NCBI RefSeq assembly: GCF_004137245.1
Contig: NZ_SDWS01000006.1
Span: 1-64,000 of the forward strand
DNA length: 64,000 bases
Direction: 5' to 3'
DNA from: Nocardioides glacieisoli
GTDB lineage: Bacteria; Actinomycetota; Actinomycetes; Propionibacteriales; Nocardioidaceae
Shown here: positions 26,247 through 34,076 of the stretch, piece after piece
Numbering within the stretch: the first letter of the stretch is position 1
Layout: every line of letters starts with the position of its first letter
Translations under genes and position numbers: made by a program
The notes under the pieces: model-generated
What the model saw: only the letters and a program-made list of their open reading frames with translations
Databases searched by the model: none
What the model was told of the DNA's origin: nothing

Positions 26247-26969
26247 GTGACGACCAGCGACTGGCTCGAGGAGCTCCAGGCCGAGCGCACCGGACTCGGT
26301 CGCGCCAGCACCGCCGGCCGGGTCGCCGACGTGCTCCGCACCCGCATCACCGAGGGCCACCTCCCCCCGGGCACCCGGTTGTCCGAGGAGGACATCGGCG
26401 CGGCGCTCGGGGTCTCGCGCAACACCCTGCGCGAGGCGTTCCGCCTGCTCGGCCACGAGCGCCTGCTGCTCCACGAGTTCAACCGGGGCGTCTTCGTGCG
26501 CAAGCTGACCGTCGACGACGTGCGAGACCTCTACCAGCTGCGCCGCATCCTCGAGTGCGGTGCGGTCCGGCGCGCGGCCGAGCGCCGACGGGCAGGCTTC
26601 TCCGCCGACCGGTGGGTCGAGCTCCTCGTCCCGGTCCGGGACGCCGTCGAGGAGGGCGAGGCAGCCGCGGCGCGCGACCGGTGGGTCGAGGTCGGCACGG
26701 CCAACATGCACTTCCACCAGGCGGTCGCAGCGCTGGCGCAGAGCCCCCGCGTCACCGAGGCGATGGGACACCTGCTGGCCGAGCTGCGCCTGGTCTTCCA
26801 CGTGATGGATGCCCCCCAGGCGTTCCACCAGGCCTACCTCCCCGAGAACCGCGCGATCCTCGAGCTGCTGGCAGCAGGTGAGCTCGACGCGGCCGAGTCG
26901 GCCATGGCGACCTACCTCGATGCCGCCGAGGCCCAGCTCATCGACGCCTACGCGGCGGGTCCGGCCTGA
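26247..26969 (+). CDS. GntR/FadR-family regulator of the pyroglutamate operon
   Basis: A 240-residue regulator with an N-terminal winged helix ([41 protein letters not shown], about residues 25-75) and an all-helical FCD ligand domain. The FCD metal/ligand residues are visible in [12 protein letters not shown] and [14 protein letters not shown] start chosen because it begins just after the operator and gives normal length. It is divergent from the pxp operon. In B. subtilis the analogous operon uses an IclR-type regulator, so a different family has been recruited here. Confidence 0.9.
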   Translation: MTTSDWLEELQAERTGLGRASTAGRVADVLRTRITEGHLPPGTRLSEEDIGAALGVSRNTLREAFRLLGHERLLLHEFNRGVFVRKLTVDDVRDLYQLRRILECGAVRRAAERRRAGFSADRWVELLVPVRDAVEEGEAAAARDRWVEVGTANMHFHQAVAALAQSPRVTEAMGHLLAELRLVFHVMDAPQAFHQAYLPENRAILELLAAGELDAAESAMATYLDAAEAQLIDAYAAGPA

Positions 26970-26987
26970 CCTTCGTCGCAGACGACA

Positions 26988-27026
26988 AGAGGCCCCGATC
27001 CGCGCCTGGCGCGGACCGGGGCCTCT
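26988..27026. terminator. Bidirectional hairpin terminator
   Basis: AGAGGCCCCG-a-TCCGCGC pairs with GCGCGGA-c-CGGGGCCTCT around a 3-base loop, a stem of 17 pairs with one internal mismatch. It lies between the convergent gntR gene and tRNA-Asn. Confidence 0.85.
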
Positions 27027-27031
27027 CACTG

Positions 27032-27104
27032 CTCCCCCACCTGGACTCGAACCAGGAACCCTCCGATTAACAGTCGAATGCTCTGCCAATTGAGCTATAG
27101 GGGA
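27032..27104 (-). tRNA. tRNA-Asn (GTT)
   Basis: The minus strand folds as a complete tRNA: acceptor TCCCCTA/TGGGGGA with discriminator G, D-arm TAGCTCAATTGGCAGAGC, anticodon loop CTGTTAA (GTT) and T-arm CCTGGTTCGAGTCCAGG. CCA is not encoded. Confidence 0.95.
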
Positions 27105-27156
27105 TCGCTTGAGCAGCGGGGCAGAACACTAGCAAGCAGCGTCGGCCCGGGTGAAA

Positions 27157-27675
27157 TCAGGGCAGGCCGACCTCGATGCGCATCGCCTCGAGGGTGCTGA
27201 GGGCGATCTCGCGCACGGCCGGGTCGTCGGGGTCGACACCCTCGTCGTACTCGTAGATCCACTGGACCCCGTCGGATCCCGACGGCGCGCGGCGGGCGAT
27301 GACACGCAGCCCGCGACGGCCGGCCACGACGACGTGGCGCTGGAGGACGATGCTGGCGGTGACGCGCTCGCGGACCAGCTCCAGCAGCCGGCCGGGGTCG
27401 GTGAGCACTGCGGTGTGGATCGGTCGCTGCTCGCCCCACCTGCCGACCTCGGAGAGCCGGAAGGTGTCGGTGTCGCGGTCCCAGTCGGCGGCCTCGACCT
27501 GCTCCCACGGCACCCGATGGACCTCCCCGCCGTCGGCGGCGACGTAGAACGCGTCCCGCGTCCCGGCGAGCACCCTGCCGTCCTCCGCGCGGGTCACGGC
27601 GAGCACCTTCTCCCCGCGCGGGACGTCGACGCGTGGAACGAGCGAGCTGCGTCGCCAGCTGACGGGACCGATCAT
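27157..27675 (-). CDS. Conserved hypothetical protein downstream of dnaG
   Basis: A 172-residue soluble protein with no recognised domain. Its first half looks like a short beta-propeller or PH-like fold (VLAVTRAEDGRVLAGTRDAFYVA... HRVPWEQVEAADWDRD). The second half contains LLELVRERVTASIVLQRHV and an acidic end. The start codon overlaps the dnaG stop by 4 bases, so it is translationally coupled to the primase. Comparable proteins follow dnaG in related actinobacteria (from memory). Confidence 0.7.
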   Translation of the reverse strand: MIGPVSWRRSSLVPRVDVPRGEKVLAVTRAEDGRVLAGTRDAFYVAADGGEVHRVPWEQVEAADWDRDTDTFRLSEVGRWGEQRPIHTAVLTDPGRLLELVRERVTASIVLQRHVVVAGRRGLRVIARRAPSGSDGVQWIYEYDEGVDPDDPAVREIALSTLEAMRIEVGLP

Positions 27676-30515
27676 GACTGTGCCCCTGTCTGGCCGACGG
27701 CGCCGTCGCGCAGCTTGCGGCGGTGCTGCTCGAGCATCACCAGCTCACCGAACATCCGGTTGTACTCGAGCGCGTTGTCGACCGGGTTGGTGCGCTGGAG
27801 ACGGGCCTTGACGTCGGCGATCCGGCGCGCCGTGGTGAGCTCCTGGAGCCGGTAGACGTAGGCGACCGCGAAGGTCGGGTTGGGGTCGGAGGTGCCGCGC
27901 ACCGGCTCCACCCCCAGCTCGGTGACCGCAGCGATCACCGCGGGATCGGTCGCTGCGCCACGCACCTTGTTGGACCAACCGGGATCCTCCGCGCCTGCGG
28001 CAGGGCCGCCAGCCGTCGTGACCGCTTCCCAGACGCCCTGGAAGGTCGGGTGGGTGAAGTCGCCGGTCGTCACGTGCGCCGTCGTGCGGCCCACGCCGGC
28101 CGGGTGCTGGATGACGAGCTTGAGCATCTCCCGCTCGATGAGGAAGCGGGGGTCGGACAGGCTCGGCAGCGCCGGCCTCGTGGGCACGGGCTGCTCCGGC
28201 GCCTCGCTGGCCCGGGTCGTACGCCTCTCGTCGGGCTGCTTGGCGGGTCGGTTGGCCGCGCGGCGCACCTCGCTGCGGACCTCGTCGACGTCGACGCCGA
28301 CCATGTGGGCGAGCTCGCGGGAGAACGCGTCGACCTTGGTCTTGTCGCGGATGCCGGCGACCAGGCCGGCGGCGTCGCGGAGCGCGTCGATGCGCCCGTC
28401 GGCGCGGTCGAGGTCGTGGCGGGACAGGATGTTGTCGAGGGCGAAGCGGTAGAGCGGCTGGCGCTTGGCGACGAGCTCGCGCACCGCCTCGTCGCCGTCC
28501 TTGAGCCGGAGGTCGCACGGGTCCATGCCCTCGGGCGCCACCGCGACATAGGTCTGCGAGGCGAACACCTGGTCGCTCTCGAGAATCTTCATCGCGGCCT
28601 TCTGCCCGGCCGAGTCACCGTCGAAGGTGAAGATGACCTCCCCGCTGGTGCTGTCGTGGTCGCCGAGGAAGCGACGCAGCACCCGCGCGTGGTCGGTGCC
28701 GAACGCGGTGCCGCACGACGCCACTGCAGTGCGTACGCCGGCGAGGTGGCAGGCCATCACGTCGGTGTAGCCCTCGACGACGACGGCCTGCTGCGCGTCC
28801 TTCATCGCGGTGCGGGCCAGGTCGATGCCGTAGAGGACATGGCTCTTCTTGTAGATCGCCGTCTCGGAGGTGTTGAGGTACTTCGCCTCGATGCGGTCGT
28901 CGTCGAAGATCCGGCGCGCCCCGAAGCCGATGGTGTCGCCGTTGGCCTCGCGGATGGGCCAGACGAGGCGGCCGCGGAAGCGGTCGTAGTGGGAGCGGCC
29001 GTGGGCCACGAGGCCGGCAGCGACCGACTCCTCGTCGGTGAACCGGCGCCCTCGCAGGTGACGGGTCAGCGCCTCGCCGTCGCGCGGGGCGAAGCCGACG
29101 CCGAACATCTGGGCGGCAGCCTGGTCGAACCCGCGCTGGTCGAGGAACTGGCGCGCGATGACGGCGTCGGCGGTGCCGAGCTGCTCGGCGTAGAACTCCT
29201 GGGCGACCTTGTGGGCCTCGATCAACCGGCCCCGCGCCGGCCCGCGCGGTCGTACGGGTTCGTCGTCGCCCTCCTCGCGGCGCAGCTGGACGCCGTACTT
29301 CTCGGCGAGGCGCTCGACGGTCTCGGTGAAGGTGAGGCCGTCGACCTTCATCACGAAGGCGATGGCGTCGCCGCCTTCTCCGCAGCCGAAGCAGTTTCCC
29401 GTGAGGATGTTGTCCTCGAGCGTGAAGGCGTGCGTGCCGGGGACCTCCGCGCAGAAGACTTCTTCGGCCCGATCCGTGGCTTGGACGGACTGGACGACCC
29501 ACCCACGTCGGGCGAACGCCTTTTCGGTCTCCAGGAAACGCTCGCGGTGTCGATCGATGAGGAAGAAGTCCTCGCGAAGGTCCTCGTTCACCAGGTGAAT
29601 GCGGAACAGATCGGACGGTTCACGCCCTTCGAACCCGACTCGCGACTGGCTGGTGATGCCGTAGGTGCCGATGCCGAGCCTGGTGCACAGGTCGCGGACG
29701 AATTCGAGATTGTCCTTGGTAGCCGAGTTGAGGATGACCGTGCCGTCCTCGGCCACGCAGCCGTCAGCTGCAAAGTAGCCCGCGAGCCAGCCGTAGAGGT
29801 AGGAGACCGACTCATGAAGCTCTGGCGTCGACTTGAAGAAAGCGGGCAGGTCCAGGACCAGGATGTTGTCGTCCTTGGCCGCCGTCTGGCTTTGCGGAAA
29901 CCATTTCAGCATGGCCATGTCCTTGGGCGGACAGAGCTGGGCGACGGACCCGCTGCCGGCACGCGTGCCGTCACCGAAGGTGAACCCGTGCGCGATGCCG
30001 AAAGGTGACGGACGCGTGCGGGCGGTGCGCGTGCGGGGGAACACAGTGACGAGCCTGTCCCCCTGCTTGAGGTCAGTGGTAAGTACCTCGCGGCGCGACT
30101 GACGCCTGGCCCCCGCCTTGACGAACCAGCGGTGACCATCCGTCGCGAACAGCTCCTTCACCTGACGGTTTCGGGTGAGGGTGATCCGCCACAGGGGCTG
30201 GACACCGTACGAGCTGAACGGCGCGTCCACCCAACGACCATCGCCGCCCAGCACCCGGTGCACGCCGCCCGACAGCTCCGAGATCGACCGTGCACCCTGG
30301 TCGGTCAGCACGCGCGTCTCGCCCGCCAGGCAGTGGAAGAACTGCCGCGCGGGGTTGACGTTGAACGAGGGCGTCTTCTCGTCGTGGAACGGGCACAGGC
30401 CCTTGAGCGAGCCGCCGCCGGCCCGCTTGAGGGTGACGTACTGCGACACGACGTCGTCGATCCGCGCCTTCTCACGCACCTCGGCGATGTCGTCGTCGCG
30501 AATCCGGCCTGCCAC
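27672..30515 (-). CDS. dnaG: DNA primase carrying an in-frame intein
   Basis: Makes RNA primers at the replication fork. The precursor has 947 residues: about 634 of primase plus a 313-residue intein at 62-374. Host domains are the CHC2 zinc finger (CPFHDEKTPSFNVNPARQFFH, then CFGCGEGG after splicing), the TOPRIM catalytic core (VVEGYTDVMA, FTFDGDSAGQKA, GMDPCD) and a DnaB-interacting C-terminus. I use GTG 30515 (GRIRDDDIAEVREKA), the usual actinobacterial start, rather than the longer frame to 30563. The intein separates zinc ligands His44 and Cys375, so the gene depends on splicing for a complete zinc site. Confidence 0.95.
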   Translation of the reverse strand: MAGRIRDDDIAEVREKARIDDVVSQYVTLKRAGGGSLKGLCPFHDEKTPSFNVNPARQFFHCLAGETRVLTDQGARSISELSGGVHRVLGGDGRWVDAPFSSYGVQPLWRITLTRNRQVKELFATDGHRWFVKAGARRQSRREVLTTDLKQGDRLVTVFPRTRTARTRPSPFGIAHGFTFGDGTRAGSGSVAQLCPPKDMAMLKWFPQSQTAAKDDNILVLDLPAFFKSTPELHESVSYLYGWLAGYFAADGCVAEDGTVILNSATKDNLEFVRDLCTRLGIGTYGITSQSRVGFEGREPSDLFRIHLVNEDLREDFFLIDRHRERFLETEKAFARRGWVVQSVQATDRAEEVFCAEVPGTHAFTLEDNILTGNCFGCGEGGDAIAFVMKVDGLTFTETVERLAEKYGVQLRREEGDDEPVRPRGPARGRLIEAHKVAQEFYAEQLGTADAVIARQFLDQRGFDQAAAQMFGVGFAPRDGEALTRHLRGRRFTDEESVAAGLVAHGRSHYDRFRGRLVWPIREANGDTIGFGARRIFDDDRIEAKYLNTSETAIYKKSHVLYGIDLARTAMKDAQQAVVVEGYTDVMACHLAGVRTAVASCGTAFGTDHARVLRRFLGDHDSTSGEVIFTFDGDSAGQKAAMKILESDQVFASQTYVAVAPEGMDPCDLRLKDGDEAVRELVAKRQPLYRFALDNILSRHDLDRADGRIDALRDAAGLVAGIRDKTKVDAFSRELAHMVGVDVDEVRSEVRRAANRPAKQPDERRTTRASEAPEQPVPTRPALPSLSDPRFLIEREMLKLVIQHPAGVGRTTAHVTTGDFTHPTFQGVWEAVTTAGGPAAGAEDPGWSNKVRGAATDPAVIAAVTELGVEPVRGTSDPNPTFAVAYVYRLQELTTARRIADVKARLQRTNPVDNALEYNRMFGELVMLEQHRRKLRDGAVGQTGAQS
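29394..30332 (-). other. DnaG intein with two-motif LAGLIDADG endonuclease
   Basis: A 313-residue intervening element. It begins with Cys1 in CLAGETRVLT (block A), has the block B motif ATDGHRWFV at 63-71 with His67, LAGLIDADG-like motifs GIAHGFTFGDG (112-122) and YGWLAGYFAADG (180-191), both keeping the acidic residue, then block F EVFCAEVPGTHAFTL and block G NILTGN, followed by +1 Cys. The penultimate residue is Gly instead of the usual His. Codon and base composition look less GC-rich than the flanking primase. It is inserted immediately before the third zinc-ligand cysteine of DnaG. Confidence 0.93.
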
Positions 30516-30631
30516 GCCGCGGAGTCTACGGGCGCGCACCCACCCCCGCGGACGGGTCTCCACAACAGCGGCGCACCCCTATGGGTTAGCACGGCTGGTG
30601 TCGACGGACCGGGTTTGGGAAGGTCGATGTC

Positions 30632-31039
30632 ATGACTGCTCAGCACGGAGCGCCAGAGGGTCAGACCCTCGGCGCACTTGTCCACCAGCTCTCCCAGCAG
30701 ATCCCGGAGCTCATCCGCTCCGAGATCCGGCTGGCCCAGGCGGAGGTCGCCCAGAAGGGCAAGCGCGCCGGCGTCGGGATCGGCATGTTCAGCGTCGCCG
30801 GACTGCTCGCGTTCTTCGCCGTGGCGACCTTCGTCACCACTGCCATCCTGGCTCTCGCGAACGTCGTCGACGCCTGGCTCGCCGCCCTCATCGTCGGCCT
30901 CGTGCTGCTCGCCGGCGCCGCCGTCGCCGGCCTGGCCGGCAAGAACAAGGTCGCCGAGGCCACCCCGGCAGCGCCCGAGCGCGCGATCCAGGGCATCAAG
31001 GACGACGTCGCCACCGTGAAGGGAGCCCACCATGACTGA
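30632..31039 (+). CDS. Phage holin family (DUF1469-type) membrane protein
   Basis: A 135-residue protein with an amphipathic N-terminal helix (LVHQLSQQIPELIRSEIRLAQAEV), two adjacent transmembrane helices (FSVAGLLAFFAVATFVTTAILALANVV and WLAALIVGLVLLAGAAVAGLAG) and a basic/charged tail. It matches the Actinobacteriophage holin superfamily III (Phage_holin_3_6), which is chromosomal and common in actinobacteria and does not indicate a prophage. First gene of a three-gene envelope cluster. Confidence 0.85.
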   Translation: MTAQHGAPEGQTLGALVHQLSQQIPELIRSEIRLAQAEVAQKGKRAGVGIGMFSVAGLLAFFAVATFVTTAILALANVVDAWLAALIVGLVLLAGAAVAGLAGKNKVAEATPAAPERAIQGIKDDVATVKGAHHD

Positions 31040-31292
31040 CCAGACCGGCGAGGCCCGCACCCCCGAGCAGATCGAGGCCGAGATCGAGGCCCAGCGCGCC
31101 CAGCTCGCCGGCACCGTCGACCAGCTCGCCGCGAAGCTGGACGTGAAGTCCCAGGCGAAGGAGAAGGTCGCCTCGATCAAGGACTCCGCCACGACCGACT
31201 CCGGGACCCCGAGGCCCGAGGTGCTCGCTGCCGCCGGGTCGCTCGTCGCGATGGGCGTCGTGCTGCTCCTCTGGCGCCGACGCTCGCACTGA
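31032..31292 (+). CDS. DUF3618 family membrane protein
   Basis: An 86-residue protein. The N-terminal part is a charged helix (TPEQIEAEIEAQRAQLAGTVDQLAAKLD) typical of DUF3618, followed by a spacer and a single C-terminal transmembrane helix (VLAAAGSLVAMGVVLLLW) ending in RRRSH. Its start overlaps the upstream gene by 8 bases. Function unknown; it is usually found next to the holin-like gene. Confidence 0.85.
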   Translation: MTDQTGEARTPEQIEAEIEAQRAQLAGTVDQLAAKLDVKSQAKEKVASIKDSATTDSGTPRPEVLAAAGSLVAMGVVLLLWRRRSH

Positions 31293-31329
31293 CCACACCC
31301 CACCACGAACCAACCCGAGGGAGACCACC

Positions 31330-31662
31330 ATGAAGAAGCTCACGCTGCTCATCGCCGGAGGTATCGGCTACGTGCTCGGCACCCGTGCCGGCCGCGAGCG
31401 CTACGAACAGATCAAGAAGGCCGCGACCCGGGTCAAGGACGACCCGCGCGTGCAGGAGAAGGCGACGCAGGCCGCCGACCTGGCCAAGGAGAAGGCGCCC
31501 GTCGTCAAGGACAAGGTCGCGGCGGCAGCAAGCACCGCGGCCGACAAGGTGACTCCCTCCGGCAGCGGCAACGGCGACCACCGCTCCGACCTCGAGGACC
31601 AGCTCAACCCCGAGAGCACCGCGCTCCAGGACAACCCCTACCCGCAGGGCAACCTGCCCTGA
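31330..31662 (+). CDS. YtxH-like membrane-anchored helical protein
   Basis: A 110-residue protein with an N-terminal hydrophobic segment (KKLTLLIAGGIGYVLGTRAGRERYEQI), a long Ala/Lys-rich amphipathic helix (about 35-75) likely to form a coiled coil, and a flexible polar tail. The GYVLGTRAGRERY segment is typical of this actinobacterial family, which resembles YtxH stress proteins. It is the last gene of the cluster; its stop abuts the convergent dgt stop with no gap. Confidence 0.8.
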   Translation: MKKLTLLIAGGIGYVLGTRAGRERYEQIKKAATRVKDDPRVQEKATQAADLAKEKAPVVKDKVAAAASTAADKVTPSGSGNGDHRSDLEDQLNPESTALQDNPYPQGNLP

Positions 31663-32934
31663 TCAACCGATCAGCGCGGCATGACGCGCGACGGCGCTCG
31701 CGTCGGTCAACGAGGCCACCTGGTCGATGACCACGCGGCGCCGTCCCGCGTCGTCCGCCGCGTCGTCCCAGTCGTGCACGAAGACCGGGTCGAGGGCGTC
31801 GGAGCCGCGGTCCCAGAGTGCCTCGACGAGCTCGGCGACCAATGAGCGCTGGCGCTCCATCAGGCTCACCCGGTCGTCGGCCTGCATGACGTAGTGGGCG
31901 GCGATGCCCTTGAGCACGCCGATCTCCACCTCGGTGTCGGCCGGGACGACCAGGTCGGCCCGGTGTCGCACGAGCGGCTCTCCGCCCGCCGCGGCGAAGG
32001 TCGACTCCTGCACGCTGCCGCAGAACCGCCCGATGAGGTCGCTCGTGAGGTTCTTGATCGCGGCCAGGCTCCGCCTGCTGCCGTCGTACGACGACCGCGG
32101 CCAGGACCCGATCGCACGCAGGTCGGCGAGCGCCCGGTCGAGCGCGACGTCGTCGATGCCCGGCAGGTACCAGGACCGCACGGTCGCCCACAAGGCGTCG
32201 CGGTCGAGGCGGGTGAGGTCGAGGCGACCGGCCACGATGCCGTCCTCGACGTCGTGCACCGAGTAGGCGACGTCGTCGGCGAGGTCCATCACCTGCGCCT
32301 CGAGGCACCGTCCGCGCCCCTCGACGCCGAGGCGCAACCAGTCGAAGACCGGGCGGTCGTCGTCGTAGACACCGAACTTCACCACCACGCGCGGGGTGCC
32401 GTCGGCGTGCACGCCGTGCGGGCCGTCGGCCGACGAGCGCGACCACGGGTACTTGGTGCAGGCGTCGAGGGTGGCCCGGGTGAGGTTCAGCCCGACCGAC
32501 CGGCCGTCGGCGTCGAACGTCTTCGACTCCAGCCGGGTCAGGATCCGCAGCGTCTGGGCGTTGCCCTCGAACCCGCCGCACCCGGCGCTGAGCTCGGCCA
32601 GCGCCCGCTCGCCGTTGTGCCCGAAGGGCGGGTGGCCGAGGTCATGCGCGAGCGCGGCCGTCTCGGCGATGTCGGGGTGCGTGCCGAGTGCCCGGGCGAG
32701 GTCGCGGGAGATCTGGGCGACCTCGAGGCTGTGCGTGAGCCGGTTGCGGACGAAGTCGTCGGTCTGCGGACCGACGACCTGCGTCTTCGCCGCGAGCCGC
32801 CGCGACGCGGCCGCGTGGACCACGCGCGCCCGGTCGCGCTCGAACGCCAGCCGCACAGGTGCGTCGACGCGCTTGGGCGGCTCGGCGACGACGCGCTCGC
32901 GCGCCGCGTCGTCGTACAGGTCCTCGATGCTCAT
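31663..32934 (-). CDS. dgt: dGTP triphosphohydrolase-like HD-domain protein
   Basis: Hydrolyses deoxynucleoside triphosphates, probably dGTP, to the nucleoside and tripolyphosphate. The 423-residue protein contains the HD metal site: His in RNRLTHSLEV near 67, HDLGHPPFGHNGE near 97-109, and Asp in MDLADDVAYSVHD near 220. The length and these motifs fit the deoxyguanosinetriphosphate triphosphohydrolase-like family encoded upstream of dnaG in actinobacteria. Here the holin-type cluster separates the two. Confidence 0.92.
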   Translation of the reverse strand: MSIEDLYDDAARERVVAEPPKRVDAPVRLAFERDRARVVHAAASRRLAAKTQVVGPQTDDFVRNRLTHSLEVAQISRDLARALGTHPDIAETAALAHDLGHPPFGHNGERALAELSAGCGGFEGNAQTLRILTRLESKTFDADGRSVGLNLTRATLDACTKYPWSRSSADGPHGVHADGTPRVVVKFGVYDDDRPVFDWLRLGVEGRGRCLEAQVMDLADDVAYSVHDVEDGIVAGRLDLTRLDRDALWATVRSWYLPGIDDVALDRALADLRAIGSWPRSSYDGSRRSLAAIKNLTSDLIGRFCGSVQESTFAAAGGEPLVRHRADLVVPADTEVEIGVLKGIAAHYVMQADDRVSLMERQRSLVAELVEALWDRGSDALDPVFVHDWDDAADDAGRRRVVIDQVASLTDASAVARHAALIG

Positions 32935-32962
32935 CGGCCGGTCAGCCTAGCGAGCGCCGACC

Positions 32963-33886
32963 TCAGTAGGTCGACACGTGCACGTGGTCGTAGTGGTTGG
33001 CGGTGACCGAGCCCCGATCGGCCATCGACCTCCACCCCTCGGCCGAGCGCTGGACGGACCAGATGTTCTGAGCGTGGATCACGTAGCTCACACCCAGTGC
33101 TGCCGCGTTGGCGCGCACGAACTCCGCCACTGCCCACCCGGTCGAGCCGCTGACCATGATGTCCACGGCGCGGCCGAGCGGGTGGTCACCGCCGCCGCCT
33201 CGCAGGGTGCCGTAGGTCGCGATGGAGGGCCAGTTGGCGCAGACGGCGGCATGGACCTTCTGGATGTTGACCCCGGCCCCGCCGGCGGTCGTGCCGTTGG
33301 TGCAGGAGCCACCGAGGGCGGGCACCGCCGGCTCCTCCGGCTCGGGCTCCGGCTTCTCCCGTGCGAGGTAGTCCGAGCTGACCCAGCGCGACTGGCCGTC
33401 GAGGACGACCTGGGTGCGCCCCATCTGCTCACGACCCGTCACGACGACCTGCTTCAGCGCGCCGATCTCGCCGAGCTTGTCGGACTTCTCCGACGGACCC
33501 GACCACAGGTTGAGCACCTCGGTGGTCCACACGGAGCGGTCGAGCTTCTTCGCGAGGCGGCGCGCCTGCTGGTCGACCTCGAGGTCCTGGCGCGCGGCCG
33601 ACTCGGCCTTCGCGGCGGTCCGGATGGTCGAGCGCGAGACGATGTCGCCGCGGCGGCTCAGCGTCGACGAGGCGGCGCCGGAGAGGGACTGGGTCCCGGA
33701 CGAGAGGGTCCCGGACGAAGCCAGGAGGTTGTCGTCGGACGTGGCCGGCTCGGCCGCGAGGACGCCCATGGTCACCGCGGACAGCGTCGCCACGACGGCG
33801 AGCGGTGCGGACACCAGGACGGAACGGGGGATTCGGGACGGGGAGGGGGTAGCAGGGGTTTCCCGCTTGTGGCGATGCTGAGCCAC
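32963..33886 (-). CDS. Secreted SH3 / M15-like cell-wall peptidase
   Basis: A protein of about 307 residues. It has a basic N-terminus and signal-anchor (SVLVSAPLAVVATLSAVTMGVLA), a Ser-rich and helical stalk, an SH3-like domain near 120-180 (TTEVLNLWSGPSEKSDKLGEIGALKQVVVTG), a Pro/Glu linker and a C-terminal zinc-hydrolase-like domain. The last has GGGDHPLGRAVDIM and YDHVHVS, the HxxxxxxD and HxH ligands of LAS/VanY-type peptidases. It probably trims peptidoglycan peptides. I prefer GTG 33886 (AAGGA upstream); another GTG lies at 33955. Confidence 0.82.
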   Translation of the reverse strand: MAQHRHKRETPATPSPSRIPRSVLVSAPLAVVATLSAVTMGVLAAEPATSDDNLLASSGTLSSGTQSLSGAASSTLSRRGDIVSRSTIRTAAKAESAARQDLEVDQQARRLAKKLDRSVWTTEVLNLWSGPSEKSDKLGEIGALKQVVVTGREQMGRTQVVLDGQSRWVSSDYLAREKPEPEPEEPAVPALGGSCTNGTTAGGAGVNIQKVHAAVCANWPSIATYGTLRGGGGDHPLGRAVDIMVSGSTGWAVAEFVRANAAALGVSYVIHAQNIWSVQRSAEGWRSMADRGSVTANHYDHVHVSTY

Positions 33887-34076
33887 AGCGCTGATCCTTT
33901 GCAGTTGCTGACGGGGGACGGATGCGCCGATCCACGAGGGGGAACTCGTGCCCACGTCGACGCGATCATCGAGTAGAGCACACGATTCCGGCCCTGTCCC
34001 AAATCTTCACAGCAAATTCATGCGTGTTCCGGGTCACCCGGCACGGATCGTTGCGTATGCCGACAGGGCAGGCCTG

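Noticed and set aside
27672-30563. Frameshift or gene fusion as the explanation for the long dnaG
   Set aside because: The extra 313 residues have intein ends and motifs and sit exactly between zinc ligands; the extein parts join to a normal primase of about 634 residues.
30632-31039. Prophage remnant indicated by a holin-type gene
   Set aside because: The Phage_holin_3_6 family is a normal chromosomal protein in actinobacteria and clusters with DUF3618 and YtxH-like genes; there are no other phage genes.
33887-34076. c-di-AMP (ydaO-type) riboswitch upstream of the cell-wall peptidase
   Set aside because: Such riboswitches often precede cell-wall hydrolases in actinobacteria, and there are GC-rich hairpins here, but I could not match the conserved core, so I make no call.
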